Shown one piece after another: positions 1 to 11,476 of a stretch of 64,000 nt of DNA. The position numbers were made by a program, and so were the translations under genes. The stretch spans positions 14,756,001-14,820,000 of the forward strand of contig JBITNC010000002.1 in NCBI GenBank assembly GCA_050084985.1. The letters run 5' to 3'. The notes below the pieces were generated by a model. The model was not told where the DNA came from, made no database searches, and was given only the letters and a program-made list of their open reading frames with translations. The DNA is from Nageia nagi (taxonomy: Eukaryota; Pinophyta). Position 1 is the first letter of the stretch; each line of letters begins with the position of its first letter.

Positions 1-179
1 AAATATATCTTAAAGACAAAAAAAAATGTAATGATATATTTCACATCTCTTTATAATTTATAATTTAATATACATATTAATATTTTAGTTTTATAAAGAT
101 GATCTAAAGAGTTTTGCATAATGATATGGTGAATGAATTTAGATTTCACTAATAGAAAGGAACCATATTACATTTCATT

Positions 180-865
180 TTTAAAAAAAGTGTTATTTAA
201 CAAAATGCATGATGTAGATCCACATTTTCATAGAATGCAATAATTGGAGGATATGCAATGATTGAAGATATACAATTCTTGGGATGAATTATTATACATG
301 CATCGTTTACCTTCTTATTCGTGCTTTATAACCTTTGTGATCATTCTTCCACCATGGGATCTCTAGAAGAGGGTATGGACATAAACTTTGTATTTGTTCT
401 ACGTGCATATGTCTTGTGGATGAGGGTTGTAAATGAGTCAATCTTATTGCATTATTCATGGGATGAATCCTTATACATGCATTATTGTTCTTATTAACCA
501 TGTAGGATGAGGAAGCTTTCAAACTCTTTCACAAAATGCCTCAAGGAAGTGTTACTATGTCATGGATTGTAATAATTGTAGGCTATGGATAAAATAAAAT
601 TTTTGAAATTAAAGAACTTTGAAACAAATGCAATTGTCAAGTGTAAAGCCAAAATCTATAATCTTTGTAAGCATCCTTCAAAGAGTAGTTGAACCATGTC
701 AAAAGAAGAAGGTATGTGTCATGTAGGTCTAATGGATGAGGGTTGAAATACTTTGCATGAACCTTGCTTATTGCTTTATTCCTAAGATAAATCATTATAC
801 ATGCATTGTTGACATTCTTTGCCATGAATACGATTTTGAGAAAGCTTTTTTCAACACTTAAATTT
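180..865 (+). pseudogene. Decayed pentatricopeptide repeat (PPR) gene, E-type end
   Basis: PPR proteins are organelle RNA-binding proteins. Degenerate PPR signatures read on the + strand with stops and frame changes. At 228-260 the reading is S-stop-NAIIGGYAM, the usual SWNAMIGGYA with TGG changed to TAG. At 509-541 it is DEEAFKLFHKMP, followed at 557 by MSWIVIIVGYG. At 611-680 it is KQMQLSSVKPKSIIFVSIL with a stop just before, the usual QMQLxGVKPxxxTFVSIL helix pair. At 781-837 it is PKINHYTCIVDILCHEY, the HYTCMVDLLGRAG block of E/DYW-type PPRs. The same YTCI block also appears at about 281 and 460, so the tail block occurs three times, through internal duplication or merging of copies. No frame is open for more than about 20 codons. 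The match to the family is recalled from known PPR consensus; loss of function is certain from the stops. Confidence 0.72.
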
Positions 866-1789
866 CAATTTAATTTATAATCATATCAATACCTAAATAT
901 GTTTGAATGTTGCAAAATTAGAAAAGTACAATATAGATTCTTTTTTGTCCATGGTACTAAAGTCTCATTGCATGCCCCATGTTATTGAATAATAAAGTGC
1001 CTTTCAGAGGTAACAAATCACTTATCAACTCTTAAGAGTGTTAGGATAGGTGTCTTGTTAACCTATTGCACCACATCAAATTGCTCAAGGTCAACTACAC
1101 ATTTGTCATAAATCTTATCCTCAAAATAGTTTTTGTATAACTAAGAGGGTAGTTTGATTTTAACATCATAATTCAAATTAATGAATTGATAATAATTTTT
1201 TAGAAAAAGGTGTTGTGTCCCTCACTTCTCCATATTTGTAAAGATTTCTTACACTTTTGATTAATCAACAAAATCCTATATGTAGTCCACATCATTCGAC
1301 TAGATATATCTTCTATTTTTATTTATATTTTTTTATATACTAAATACTATATATGCATGCACTTACATAATCAATAAGAAATACAATATAATAACATCCA
1401 TAATAATCAAAAGTAAACTTCACAATTATAAAAATTATATTTTAAATATGTAAATTAACTTTATAATTGACTAAAAAACTTTACATGAAATAGTCAATAT
1501 GAATGAGATTTTGAAGTGATTTCATTTTGATAGGAATCATAAATTCCAACTACTCTTATTTATTCACTTACAAACTTTTGATTTAATTTATAGAAAATAT
1601 AAAATTGATTGAGATAAAACCTTCATGTAATTTCATTAACTTGTAATTGTTTATCAAATAATTACCTACTACTTTTCAATATCCATTTTTCTTTTATCTT
1701 CTAACTTAAAGTATGTCACATCACCAAGAGTTTCAAATCCTTTGAAGTCTGGCTCAATTTGAATATAATTTTCATATCGCTCTTAGCTT
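866..1789. other. Unassigned AT-rich DNA
   Basis: I see no open frame, repeat array or LTR boundary here. Composition is AT-rich with short A and T runs. Confidence 0.5.
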
Positions 1790-2120
1790 ATTATTCATCC
1801 AAAGCAGACTATGTTGGTGGAGGACACTACCAAAAAAAAGTTGGAAGGCTTGAAGCCAATTATTTGCTCGTGCTCGACTGCAAATTATGAAAGCCCACCG
1901 GATATGATTATTCGTGGGGAGAGAAGGGAAAATGGATATAAAGTGGTCGTAACGTACGCACGCTCATGCACGAAATTCACGGAAGACAACGAGGAGCCCA
2001 CGTGTTAAGCGCACGATTGGAAACTTCTATCACATGGAGGTGCCCACTCTCGAATGTCCATACATGGTAGAGATTTGACGACCTCGCCCGTCAGTTTGAA
2101 AATTGACGACGGTTAATAAT
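1790..2120 (+). other. GC-richer low-copy island with a 65-codon ORF, unrecognised
   Basis: This stretch is visibly less AT-rich than its flanks and keeps several CpG sites, including a CACGTG G-box core near 2000. An ORF of 65 codons (1811-2008) starts MLVEDTTKKKLEGLKPIICS; I do not recognise it. Nothing else in the first 60 kb has this composition apart from the start of the 56.6-kb inserted element and the leader of copia C. It may be a fragment of a host gene or promoter. No splice signals or homology were established. Confidence 0.25.
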
Positions 2121-3388
2121 TTTTATTATATGTCAAAAACTGTTTTCTAAAAATTATGAGTCGAAATAATTTTATAATTAAATTTCAAATTTAAATATAT
2201 ATTATTGTTATTGGTTATAATAATTTAAAATATTTAGTTGGTCTCCCTTGAATATTAATATATTTCCCTTTTTTTTTATATATTTTTAAAGAATGTATTG
2301 TAAAAATATTTACATAGAGAGTGAATGAAATCACATTAGAAAAATAAAATGTTATACATAATAAAAAAAATTAATAAATATTTTAAAATAAAAATTATCT
2401 ATAAAAAATATAATAATTTTCAAAAATAAATATGCAAAAGATTTAGGTGAGAGCTTGGGCATGGTCGTAAATGTTGATACTAAGTGACGAAACAAGGGGG
2501 AGTATTGTAGGTTTGATGACCAATGAGCTAGAATATTAGTGTTACAATGGTGATAGACTACAATATGGCACAAGTCATCAATCGACAATGAATACAATAG
2601 AGGGGCATAGCTGAGATTTGGTAGTTATGATCTTAGCAGGAGTTAGTTAGGAGACATAAGGTGTAATCTTGTGTTAGGGTCACATGGGGTCTCTTAATAG
2701 AAAGCCTTCAAAATATGTGCGTGCATGAGCTACTTAAAAAACCCCTATTTTGAAAATTTACCATCTCCCTTTTTAATTTATTAAACCCCTCATGGCAAAC
2801 CCTATATAATAAATAATAACCCTTTTTTAAAACTTACCCTTTTGTCGAAAAAATTAAATCGATTTTAAATACCTCTTAGTACTTTTACCATTTCATCAAT
2901 GTATAATTTATTTTTCAATACTAGCAAAGTCGACTTGAACATAGGCCTCAAAGACTAAGGGGTTCCACCTCGATTGCATAGTCGATATTATCTCTATACT
3001 CTTTAGCTCTAACACATGGGAAATAAAATAAATTTAATACAATATGTTTAGCTTTAAAACATGGAAAATGAGATTTTTCTCTATTATAGGAAGATACTTA
3101 GGTAAAATCTTATGAAACTTGGGTAGTAGATCAGATGGGTAATAAAAACACATACTTAGGTGAAATACCATCAAATTGAACCATGCCCTAAATCTTTTCT
3201 TTGGACCATACTTGAGCCTAAAATAAAATGAATGATAAAAATAACCATATTGCAATATTGCATACACCAAATGCAACACAACTTCCAACAACTTCAACAC
3301 CTATTGATTTATATACTCAAACGATTAATAAACGACTAAATAACTACAAAAATGCTAACATGTTGAAGATAAAAAAGAAATAAATAAC
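2121..3388. other. Unassigned AT-rich DNA with a possible LTR edge near 2506
   Basis: Most of this interval shows nothing. Around 2485-2510 a polypurine tract (AACAAGGGGGAGTAT) is followed by TGTAGG, the arrangement seen where an internal retrotransposon region meets its 3' LTR. No partner LTR was found in the window, so this is at most a truncated remnant on the + strand. Confidence 0.2.
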
Positions 3389-3531
3389 TTAGATATCTAG
3401 GATATATATTTAAAAGCATCAAGAGGTGTCAATCTTGAGATACCTATCTCATTTCTTGGAAGTATAATTTCTAAGATAAATGCCTCGAGAATGATACTTC
3501 TTGGCATTTTTAGATATCCTAGATATTAACA
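3389..3531. repeat. Imperfect 140-bp foldback (hairpin)
   Basis: The arm at 3389-3443 (TTAGATATCTAGGATATA... CATCAAGAGGTGTCAATCTTGAG) pairs with the reverse complement of 3480-3531 (AATATCTAGGATATCT... CAAGAAGTATCATTCTCGAG). By eye about 70 percent of roughly 50 positions match, including an uninterrupted ATATCTAGGATAT core. The loop is about 35 bp. It may be a MITE remnant or a miRNA-like hairpin. Transcription is unknown. Confidence 0.5.
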
Positions 3532-4936
3532 TGTTTACTATTTTGTAAAATGATTTTAATAATTACTAAATTCATTATATTTTTTAATTTAACAAATGAA
3601 ATTGATTAATCAATACACATTTAGCTAATGCTTTCTTATTGAAGATGGAACTTACATGCAAGTTCATTCATAAAGATATCTATAATAGATTGACTGTTAT
3701 ATTATTTCATGACATATCTAAGAGATGGCAAGCAATAGGTGTGGAAAAACAAATAAAATTATGTCTAAAGAAATTCCAAACAACTTTATGGATAAGATGT
3801 TCAATATTGGGATAGATTTTGATGCAAGGTATTAAGCATTGAGAGATGGTTAACATGGAGAAATACACATATATTACCTTAGAAGATTGAAATGTAAGAA
3901 TAGAGTCTATGACATATTTGCATTAGAGGATAGCTTGTAGCCCATTTCTATTGAAGTAATTAAAATTGTGAAGCTATTGTAGATTTGCAACCATTAGAAT
4001 CTATATCAATTCAATCAATGTAATAGATTGTAAATGAAAAAACTCTTGTTAACTAACTTTCTTATCTAATATAAAAAAAACCTTTTTTTCATCATTACTA
4101 AAAAAAAAAATTCATGAAAAGGAAGTCATCATTCATTCATAGATTTTCATTATCATATTATATTAGGATAATTAGCTAAGTTCTATTACTTTGATAAATT
4201 TCATATAATACACTTATTATGTGGGTCGACAAACTTGATACTTATGATATTTAAATCTTGGCAAATAGGCACCTCAAAAATTTTACAAAATATGGGTGAA
4301 ACCTTTTGAATGTCAATCAAACATACTTTAAAGATATTCATATCTTGAGATGATGATCCATGACCAATGGAGCTTGTCTCAAGTGACAACCATATGAGAG
4401 AATGATCTACACAAGAAGATATATTCTATCAAATGCCTTCCATCTCTATCTCATCAAACCATCAATGGAATTTCTAATAATAAATTCTCTCCTTTGGATT
4501 CACAATTCAACTCCCCTACAATATATCCCCTATTAAAATCCTCATTACAATACCATCTTAATTCAACTAAATTCACTTCTTTCATTACTTCCAATCGCAC
4601 ACCCATATGCCCAAGCCTAATTTCAAAAACTAGGACTTCCCTAATCTAAGTAATCTCGGTTATCCCTCAATATGATAGGATACTCTCCACTCTTAATAAT
4701 AATGAATGGGAAATTGACCCAAAACCAATAATAGGAGACCCAAAAAATAGTACCCCTAATACGACTTCTAAATCAAAGGTGAAGGAATCTCTCGAGGCCA
4801 AATATTTTGATAAATGGGGGGATATAATAGACCTAGATGTTTAAATAAACATCTCAAATAAGGCTTCTTGATGCAAACCCACCTTGTGTAGAGGAGAATG
4901 AATGGGAATATGTTAGTGTTAGACCCCCAACAAAGT
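3532..4936. other. Unassigned AT-rich DNA
   Basis: I see no coding frame above noise, no tandem array and no LTR edge. It ends at the TG/TA start of the outer LTR at 4937. Confidence 0.5.
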
Positions 4937-5589
4937 TATTAAAATTAGAGTTCAATTGAAGATCATTCAAGTTGAAGATCAAACTAGTTGAAGATAAACT
5001 AGACTTGTAAAATAGATTAGTCAACTTTGAGAAGGCATAACTTTTTTAGATACATTCAATTGAGTTGATTATTTTTCCATTGGATAGTGCTCAAAAATAC
5101 CTTTCCAATGAGTATACACATGCTTACCTTTATTGAAGTTTTGACCATCATATTTAGCATTTTAGATAAGTTATGCAATCTACTATGCCTCACCCCAGGT
5201 GTAGTGTGCCTCATCCCAAGCATAGTGTGCTTCAAAACTTCAACTTAGGCATAGTACGCCTCACTTTAGGAACATTGTGCTCCACTACTAGATGTAGTGC
5301 GCCTACAAACAAAGTCTAATGGGCTATTTAAATAACATATCCAGAATATCAATTTTTTATCTTGTAGTTTAGATTAGATGTTCCTATTTTGGGTGTTAGT
5401 TTTGCCTAGTTATTGTTTAGTATAATAGGGTATAATTAGAACTTCTAGTATGCTTTATGGATTGATTTGTAATAAGTCATGATCATTCAACTTGAGTTTA
5501 TATTTAGCACCATCTATTTTTGGGTTTGTCCAAAACCTATATATGTAATGATTTCATTTTTCAAATCAATGAAAGTAGAATACTTCTTA
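4937..5589 (+). repeat. 5' LTR of the outer element
   Basis: The LTR aligns along its length with 17032-17703. Shared landmarks are TTAGAGTTCAATTGAAG against TTAGAGCTCAATCGAAG at the start, a block of short repeats around TAGTGTGCCTCA in the middle, and the GGGTTTGTCCAAAAC stretch near the end. The canonical TG start has become TA and the end CA has become TA, so this copy is aged. Confidence 0.8.
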
Positions 5590-5606
5590 TTATGCTATGA
5601 GAGCTT
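5590..5606 (+). promoter_or_regulatory. Degenerate primer binding site (tRNA-iMet type)
   Basis: TTATGCTATGAGAGCTT lies directly after the 5' LTR and resembles the TTGGTATCAGAGC site complementary to the 3' end of initiator tRNA-Met. Two or three substitutions are visible. Confidence 0.6.
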
Positions 5607-5786
5607 AGTTGAGAGATCTAGTGGGTTAGAGAAAAGCTTGCGGGTATAAGAAAAATTCTTGCATGTGTAAGAAGAGAGGTCCAAATTTTTGTTGAATTAT
5701 TGAGAGTGTAATGGCTACCAACAACAATACTACCCAACAACCTTTTGTAATGTAAATGAGTTGCTTTTAGTTGAGAGTCCATCACA

Positions 5787-6071
5787 ATGGAATATTTTTG
5801 GATGGCTACCATGTTTGAGGGCATAAAGGTCCTAAAATTTGATGCTAAAGATTATGCTTATTGGAGCATAATAATGAAGACTTTCTTAATGGTTAAATAC
5901 CTTTTGAGCATTATAGAAGGCAACTATGAAGAACCCCTCACATGGAGCATACTTAGAAAAGAAATGAAGATGTTGGAAAAAGAGGCAAAATATCAAAATT
6001 TCTTGGCTCTTATGGACTTGAGGAGAGGTATAAAAGAGAATATTTTCCCTCTTATTTCTAGTACATTGTAG
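5787..6071 (+). pseudogene. Copia-type gag N-terminal fragment
   Basis: The 94-codon ORF reads LKFDAKDYAYWSIIMKTFLM, matching the copia gag (UBN2/DUF4219) start that usually reads F-DG-NY--W---M---L, followed by WS and an IFPLISSTL stretch. Translation probably began at 5805 (MATMFEG), since MEYFW is atypical. The frame then hits stops, but gag-like text continues to about 6120 (ICMEKTARTLWELL). Full gag is about 200-300 residues with a CCHC knuckle; none is seen here. Gag would form the particle that packages element RNA in the cytoplasm. Confidence 0.65.
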
Positions 6072-6129
6072 GATAGTTGCATATGCATGGAGAAGACTGC
6101 AAGAACTTTATGGGAACTCTTATGAGCTA

Positions 6130-6855
6130 ATGTGTGACAATCTCAAAGATTATATGAGTAGGAAGCTAAAGACTTGTTACCTTGAAGATCCATTTGGAGA
6201 GCCCTGTGGAGACTCTTATGGAGAGCCTTGTGATCCTTATATGGTTCTTGTTGTGGAAGACATATCTTATGAAGGCATGCATGGTGATGGAGAATCCTTT
6301 CTTGAAGAGAAGGATGTGAAGGATCCTAGTGTGAGGCCTTGTGCAAATCTCATAAAAGAGAGTCATGTGGATGAACTTATTCTTGCAGAGAAGAGAGAAG
6401 GTAAAGCTTATTGTAAAACCCTCATTGTTGGAGGCATGTCTTATGATGAAGGCATGAATGATGAATTCTTTCTTTTAGAGGGAGAATATGTTGAAAATAA
6501 AATTGGTGTTGATAAATCTCTTGTAAGAATGGCATGCTTAGAAATAATTTACATTGCCCATAAGGAAAATCAATGTCTCATTAAAGAGACACACCTTCAG
6601 CTTGTAGAGGAGGAGATATCATCTCAACCCTTTGTTGAAGAGTGCTTCATGGAAGAATATTGGCCTCCTCAAGTTAAGGACCACCAAAATGAGGTGGCTA
6701 ATGAATATCTTATAAAGGAGGTACAAGACCATAATTTTATTGATGGAGCATGTATCATGGAGGGGACATCCACACCGAAATTAGAAGAAAAATTTTTCAT
6801 GGAGGAGTGTTGCTTTTTGGCTGCAACCCACATATATGAAGTGGAAGATCATTAA
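6130..6855 (+). CDS. Unknown acidic 241-aa ORF inside the outer element
   Basis: This is the longest open frame in the outer element, and it follows the gag fragment on the same strand. I do not recognise the product. It is rich in Glu and Asp, and Cys-containing segments (EPCGDSYGEPCDPY near residue 25) recur. There is an internal repeat: VVEDISYEGMHGDGESF at about residues 40-56 resembles IVGGMSYDEGMNDEFF at about 97-112, roughly 57 residues apart, and each is followed by a Glu-rich segment and a KDPSVRPC or DKSLVRMAC phrase. Sense-strand text continues past the stop to the insertion point at 7031. It may be an element-encoded accessory protein or a captured host exon. Confidence 0.4.
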   Translation: MCDNLKDYMSRKLKTCYLEDPFGEPCGDSYGEPCDPYMVLVVEDISYEGMHGDGESFLEEKDVKDPSVRPCANLIKESHVDELILAEKREGKAYCKTLIVGGMSYDEGMNDEFFLLEGEYVENKIGVDKSLVRMACLEIIYIAHKENQCLIKETHLQLVEEEISSQPFVEECFMEEYWPPQVKDHQNEVANEYLIKEVQDHNFIDGACIMEGTSTPKLEEKFFMEECCFLAATHIYEVEDH

Positions 6856-7031
6856 AATGGAATGATATATTATGAAAAACTATATTTGATAGCTCACTCC
6901 TTTAGAGTAAAATATTGCCTTGTTGGAAAGGAAATGGTTTAAGATTTGGGAGTTGATTACCCATATGTTACAGTTCCTTTAAAGGTGAAAAAAATGAAAG
7001 AGGAGGAGAAACCTTATTATGGAGTGTTTCT

Positions 7032-7530
7032 TGAAGGAATTGAACTATAACAAGAATAATCCTAAACTACCAAGATCTCATAAAAGCTCAAACTCACATC
7101 TAAATAACTCAAATAAGACAATCTCATAAAGTAACTTAAAATGTAAAGTAGTTCCTTCAATTAGGAGTACATCCACTAACTAGATCTTTACTTCAATCAT
7201 AAATACAACTCTCTTACAATCCTCCAAATCTCAACTCCACTTCTATCCTATAGCATAACTTTACTCTACAATTGGTATATGATTACAAAGAGGGAGCCTT
7301 CTATTTATAGGCCAAAATCCCTACTTGAATCACCCTTTTATCTAATGTACAAAAGCATGACATGCACATATTTTTACCCAAGGGGCATGTTCATGACATG
7401 GAGTGTAGGACAAGTTACATTATCATATTCATTTAAATACTAAAGGTATCAAATGATACCCTTAAGTATTAGTGAATTTACATAGAAGATTTAATACAAC
7501 CTTTACAATAATGCATTTTACATTCCAACA
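7032..7530 (-). repeat. 3' LTR of copia A
   Basis: 499 bp, TGAAGGAATTGAAC to CATTCCAACA on the + strand. It is homologous to the LTRs at 15815, 21264, 36104 and 47565. The polypurine tract sits just right of 7530. Confidence 0.93.
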
Positions 7531-8384
7531 CTCCCTTTTAATGCAATATTGGGATAGAATGAGTAAGAGAGAAGAAGAAGAGAAAGTAAGAGAGTTATCC
7601 TCCAAATAGATACAATGGAGATGAGAAATTTTTACATATTTATGAAGTAAGAAAGATCTAGTTTGAGACTCACTACTTTACCAAATACAACCATTAACCA
7701 CAATCGATTTTAATGTACATGAAGTAGTCATCCATTTAGAAGTCATGAAGAGTCTCCAAGAGCCTGCATACCTTAGGTAAGTAACCTATAATCTTAAAGG
7801 AACCTACAAGTCATAAGTAACTCAAATAACAAGATCAGTTAGATGCATCATATTCATATCAACAGGATAGATGAATCACACAAATGCCATCATGGACTAA
7901 TCAATGGTGCATTATAAGTCATCATGAAGATGCCATGCTAAAAATTCAATCACCTACTATATATAAAATATATGTTGATTATCATTACAAAATAGAGCAA
8001 GCACATACGAGTTCCTCACATATGGATAACTGAATAGTGCCAAAAGACATATAAGAGTTCCTCACATATGGATAACTGAACAGTGCTAGATTGACCAAAA
8101 AATAGAGTATGCACATACGAGTTCCTCACATATGGATAACTAAATAATGCTAAAAGACACATAAGAGTTTCTCTCACATATATAACTAAATAATGCAAGA
8201 TTGGTCAATTTGTACAATAAGCTCCTCATGTAGAGCAAACTTACCATAAAAGTGTACAATAAAATCAACACTATACAGCATAAAATCCTCCTAGAGGTGA
8301 ATTTTTCATCACAAACATGAATTCAAATATCACTATGCTTGAAGGAAACTTCACCAACCCAATAGCATCCCTAAGCTTATAGAA
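7531..8384 (-). other. 3' untranslated region of copia A with tandem repeats
   Basis: It lies between the end of pol and the 3' LTR. From about 7990 to 8190 a motif ACGAGTTCCTCACATATGGATAA (and variants) recurs about four times at 50-60 bp spacing. The same motif, reverse-complemented, recurs in element B at 34120-34440, which ties the two elements to one lineage. Short ORFs here are products of the array. Confidence 0.7.
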
Positions 8385-8873
8385 CTAAGCTTTTAGGAGG
8401 GGCTTGGTGAACAAATTAGCAAAGTTCAAGGTGGATGGATAATATTTCAGGTGTATGATGCCATCAAAAACCTTCTCCCTAACAAAATAGGTATGAATTT
8501 CCACATGTTTTGTTCTATGATGGAACACTAGATTTTTAACCAAATAAATAGCCAATTGATTATCTAAAAAGATCAAAGCTAAGCCACCTTGGTCATATCT
8601 AATTTATTTCAAAAGATGCCTTAACCAAATGGCTTCTTGGGTTGCACTAGACATGGCATGATATTCGACTTCTATGGTGAAAAGAGAAAAAGTAGGTTGC
8701 TTCTTAAAAGCCCAAGAGATAGCACTTGAACCAATGCTAAACACATATGCAAAGGTTGAATTCCTATCATTTATATCTCCTCCATAATTAGAATTAGAGA
8801 ATCTAGAGAGAATAAATAAGGGCAACTTAAAATACTTGAAAGCAAGATCCTTAGTCCCTAAAACATACCTCAA
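8385..8873 (-). pseudogene. Copia A RNase H domain
   Basis: Two in-register pieces (8604-8873 and 8385-8576) are separated by a stop. The first carries the YVLGTKDLAFKY phrase, a SNYGGDINDRNSTFAYVF segment equivalent to the copia SDADWAGDxxDRRSTSGY block, and VEYHAMSSATQEAIWLRHLL, where the catalytic Glu resides. The second carries DNQLAIYLVKNLVFHHRTKHVEI and ends in FANLFTKPL, the usual C-terminus of copia pol. RNase H removes template RNA during reverse transcription. Confidence 0.88.
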
Positions 8874-9113
8874 GATTTGCTTAATAGCATTGAGGTGCTC
8901 AACATATGATTTTTGTATGAATCATGCCATCAGATTCATTGCAAAGGTAATGTCTAACTTGGATATAGTCAAATACAAAAGACTACCAATTAATTACCTA
9001 TAAGTTGTAGCATCAGCTAATTAAGAGTTGGAGCTTAAAGAAATAGTGATTCCAAGAGAGATTGGGATTGCAGCATATCTACACTCTTCCATTCCAAAAT
9101 TTTGTAAGATATT

Positions 9114-9827
9114 TTATATATAATTAGATTGACTAAGGTAAGTACAATCCTTGTATTGATACATTTGCATTCTAAGATAGTAGTGCAAGAGACTAAGATT
9201 AATCATTTCAAATCTTACTTTAAGTTTGGATATGCACTCTTGAATGATTTCATCATTATTTCTAGTAATCAAAAGATCATCCACATAAAGAAGAATCAAG
9301 ACCACATCTTTTTCTTGATTGAGCATATATAGATCGAAGTTAAAAAAATACTTGGAGAATCTAATGTCTAAAAAGTACCCTAAAATCTTTCTGTACCAAG
9401 CTCAAGGTGCTTGCTTAAGTCCATACAAAGACTTCTTTAGCTTGCACATAAAGTACTCTTTACCTTCCATAATAAACCCTTCTGGTTGATTTATGAAGAT
9501 TTTCACATCCAAGTCACCATTGAGAAATGCACTCTTGATATCAAGTTGAAAAACTTTCCATATTTGAGCTACAGAAAGAGCAAGAATAACTCTCATAGTA
9601 CATATCTTTACCATGGAAGCAAAGGTTTCCTAATAATCTATACCATATTTCTGAGCAAAACCTTTAGCTACTAACCTTGCTTTGTATTTCTTAATATATC
9701 CAACTAAATTAAACTTGATTTTGTATATCCACTTATTACCAATCATATTTTTATCATTAATATAAGGAATCAAGTCCCAAGTTTTATTTTTCATAAGCAC
9801 CTCATACTCCACTTTCATGGCATCCAT
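9114..9827 (-). pseudogene. Copia A reverse transcriptase
   Basis: Three pieces in different frames (9630-9827, 9402-9614, 9114-9326) make up the RT. Landmarks in order are NKWIYKIKFN, KARLVAKGFAQ, QLDIKSAFLNGDL (with catalytic Asp), KKSLYGLKQAP and LLYVDDLLITRNN, where the YVDD catalytic pair is intact. Downstream LHYYLRMQM corresponds to the conserved HYFLGIEV. Stops and frameshifts separate the pieces, so no RT can be made from this copy. Confidence 0.92.
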
Positions 9828-9980
9828 CTAGCACTTGTGCTTAGAAGCTTTTTTGAAGGTTGAGAGCTTATGGTTGTTGTCAATCTTGGTAATTAAAAAT
9901 TTGTTCAAGGTCATGCTCCTTGTTACCCTTTGTGTTAGAGAATTTTGTTCCTATGGTGACTTATCTATATCAATATCCAA

Positions 9981-11120
9981 CTAGCTAGAAGCAATTGAAG
10001 AGTCCTTTAGATCAACAACATTCTCATTAGAAGTAGATTCTTCAAGAAGTTCATTAAACTTTACATCCTTTGAAATGAATGCTACTTTATAGGTTGGAAA
10101 GTAAAGCCTATAACCTCTATGCTGACTGTTATAACCCATAAAGATGTAATTTTTAGCTCTTTTTTCTAACTTCTTTCTTTTCTCAAAAATAATGTAAGAG
10201 AAAGCTTCACAACCAAACACCTTAAGGTGAGAACTGTTAGGTTTTCTTCCTGAACATGCCTCAAAAGGAGTTTTTCTTTGAATAACTTTTGTAAGACACC
10301 TATTTAAGGTGTAAATAATAGTGCTCACAAATTCATCCCATAAGAATTTAATAAGATTACCCAACATGCATCTAGCCATCTCCATAATTATTCTATTTTT
10401 CCTTTCGATAACACCATTATGTTGAGGAGTGTATGAAATTGTAAATTGCCTATTAATTTTATACTTAGCACAATAGTCATTGAACTCATTACTATTATAT
10501 TCTCCCCCATTATTTGATTTTAACATCTTGATTTTAAGGCTAGATTAATTTTCAACAAAGGCCTTAAAAACCTTTAAACTTTCAAAGGTTTGATCATTAT
10601 ACTCAAATAGATACCCAAAGGTCATCCTACTAAAGTCATCAATGAAGGTCAAGATGTAAGATGCTACTTTGAGCAACTTAATTTGAAATGGACCCATCTA
10701 ATCTAAATGCACAAGTTGAAGAGGTTGAGATACTCTTATTGCCTTATCTTTTTCAAACTTTTATCTATGCATCTTGCCAAGAATGCACTTCTCATATAGA
10801 CTAACTGAAGGAGAAATTGAAGGCAAACCTTCCATAAATTCTTAGTCTTTCATGATTTGAATACTCTTATGGTTAAGGTACCCAAAATAATGATACCAAA
10901 GATTACCTTTAGAACACACATTAGAAGCAAGACATATCTTTGATGGTACTTGATTCATAATGTAGAGGTTATCTTTTACTGATCTTTTAACCAAAGTGAT
11001 AAGTCCTTTCTTAATGCACCAGGATTGAGAGTTAAACTCAAAAAAGTACCCTTTTTTAGTAACTTAGATCATGGAGAGAAGGTTCATCTTTAACTTAGGA
11101 ACATAGAAAACATTTTCAAG
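9981..11120 (-). pseudogene. Copia A GAG-pre-integrase and integrase
   Basis: The longest open piece (9981-10526, 181 codons) reads KSNNGGEYNSNEF, YTPQHNGVIERKNRII and LRV-like HLKVFGCEAFSYI, all copia integrase core and post-core motifs; D and E of the DDE triad lie in the NNGGEY and HNGVIERKN regions. Upstream to about 11120, broken frames give LTFIDDFSRMTFGY (first catalytic Asp) and a GAG-pre-integrase zinc-binding HH-CC stretch ending in CILGK. Stop codons interrupt the upstream half. Confidence 0.9.
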
Positions 11121-11229
11121 AACCTTTTTATGAATTAGCATACTTCCAATTTCTTAAACTTCAAGGGTAGAATTATCACCTATCCCAACTGCATCCTTAT
11201 TATACTTATGAAAGTTATTAAACTTTTTC

Positions 11230-11290
11230 TTTTCAAAGCATAAATGATTAGTGCAACCAGAGTCAACAATCTATTCAGATGAAAAAGTGT
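11230..11290 (-). pseudogene. Copia A protease active site
   Basis: The - strand reads IVDSGCTNHLCF, the copia aspartic protease D-S-G active site followed by the usual C(T)xHM-like segment. It lies between the gag knuckle region and GAG-pre-integrase, as expected. Confidence 0.8.
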
Positions 11291-11476
11291 AATACATGAA
11301 GTAGAGTGCCATAGCAAAACTAGCATGAGTATTTTTCTTTCCTTTGTAGTCCTTTACATTTTCATTGCCTTTGTACTTTTTCTCTTTTTTCTTTTTGTAA
11401 CAATCAACTTCTTTGGGATCTTGAATTCCATAATAGTTATAACTACCATCAAACTTTTCCTTAGAATAAGGAGTGT

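Noticed and set aside
8016-8198. 60-codon - strand frame
   Set aside because: Made by the ACGAGTTCCTCACATATGG tandem repeat of copia A.
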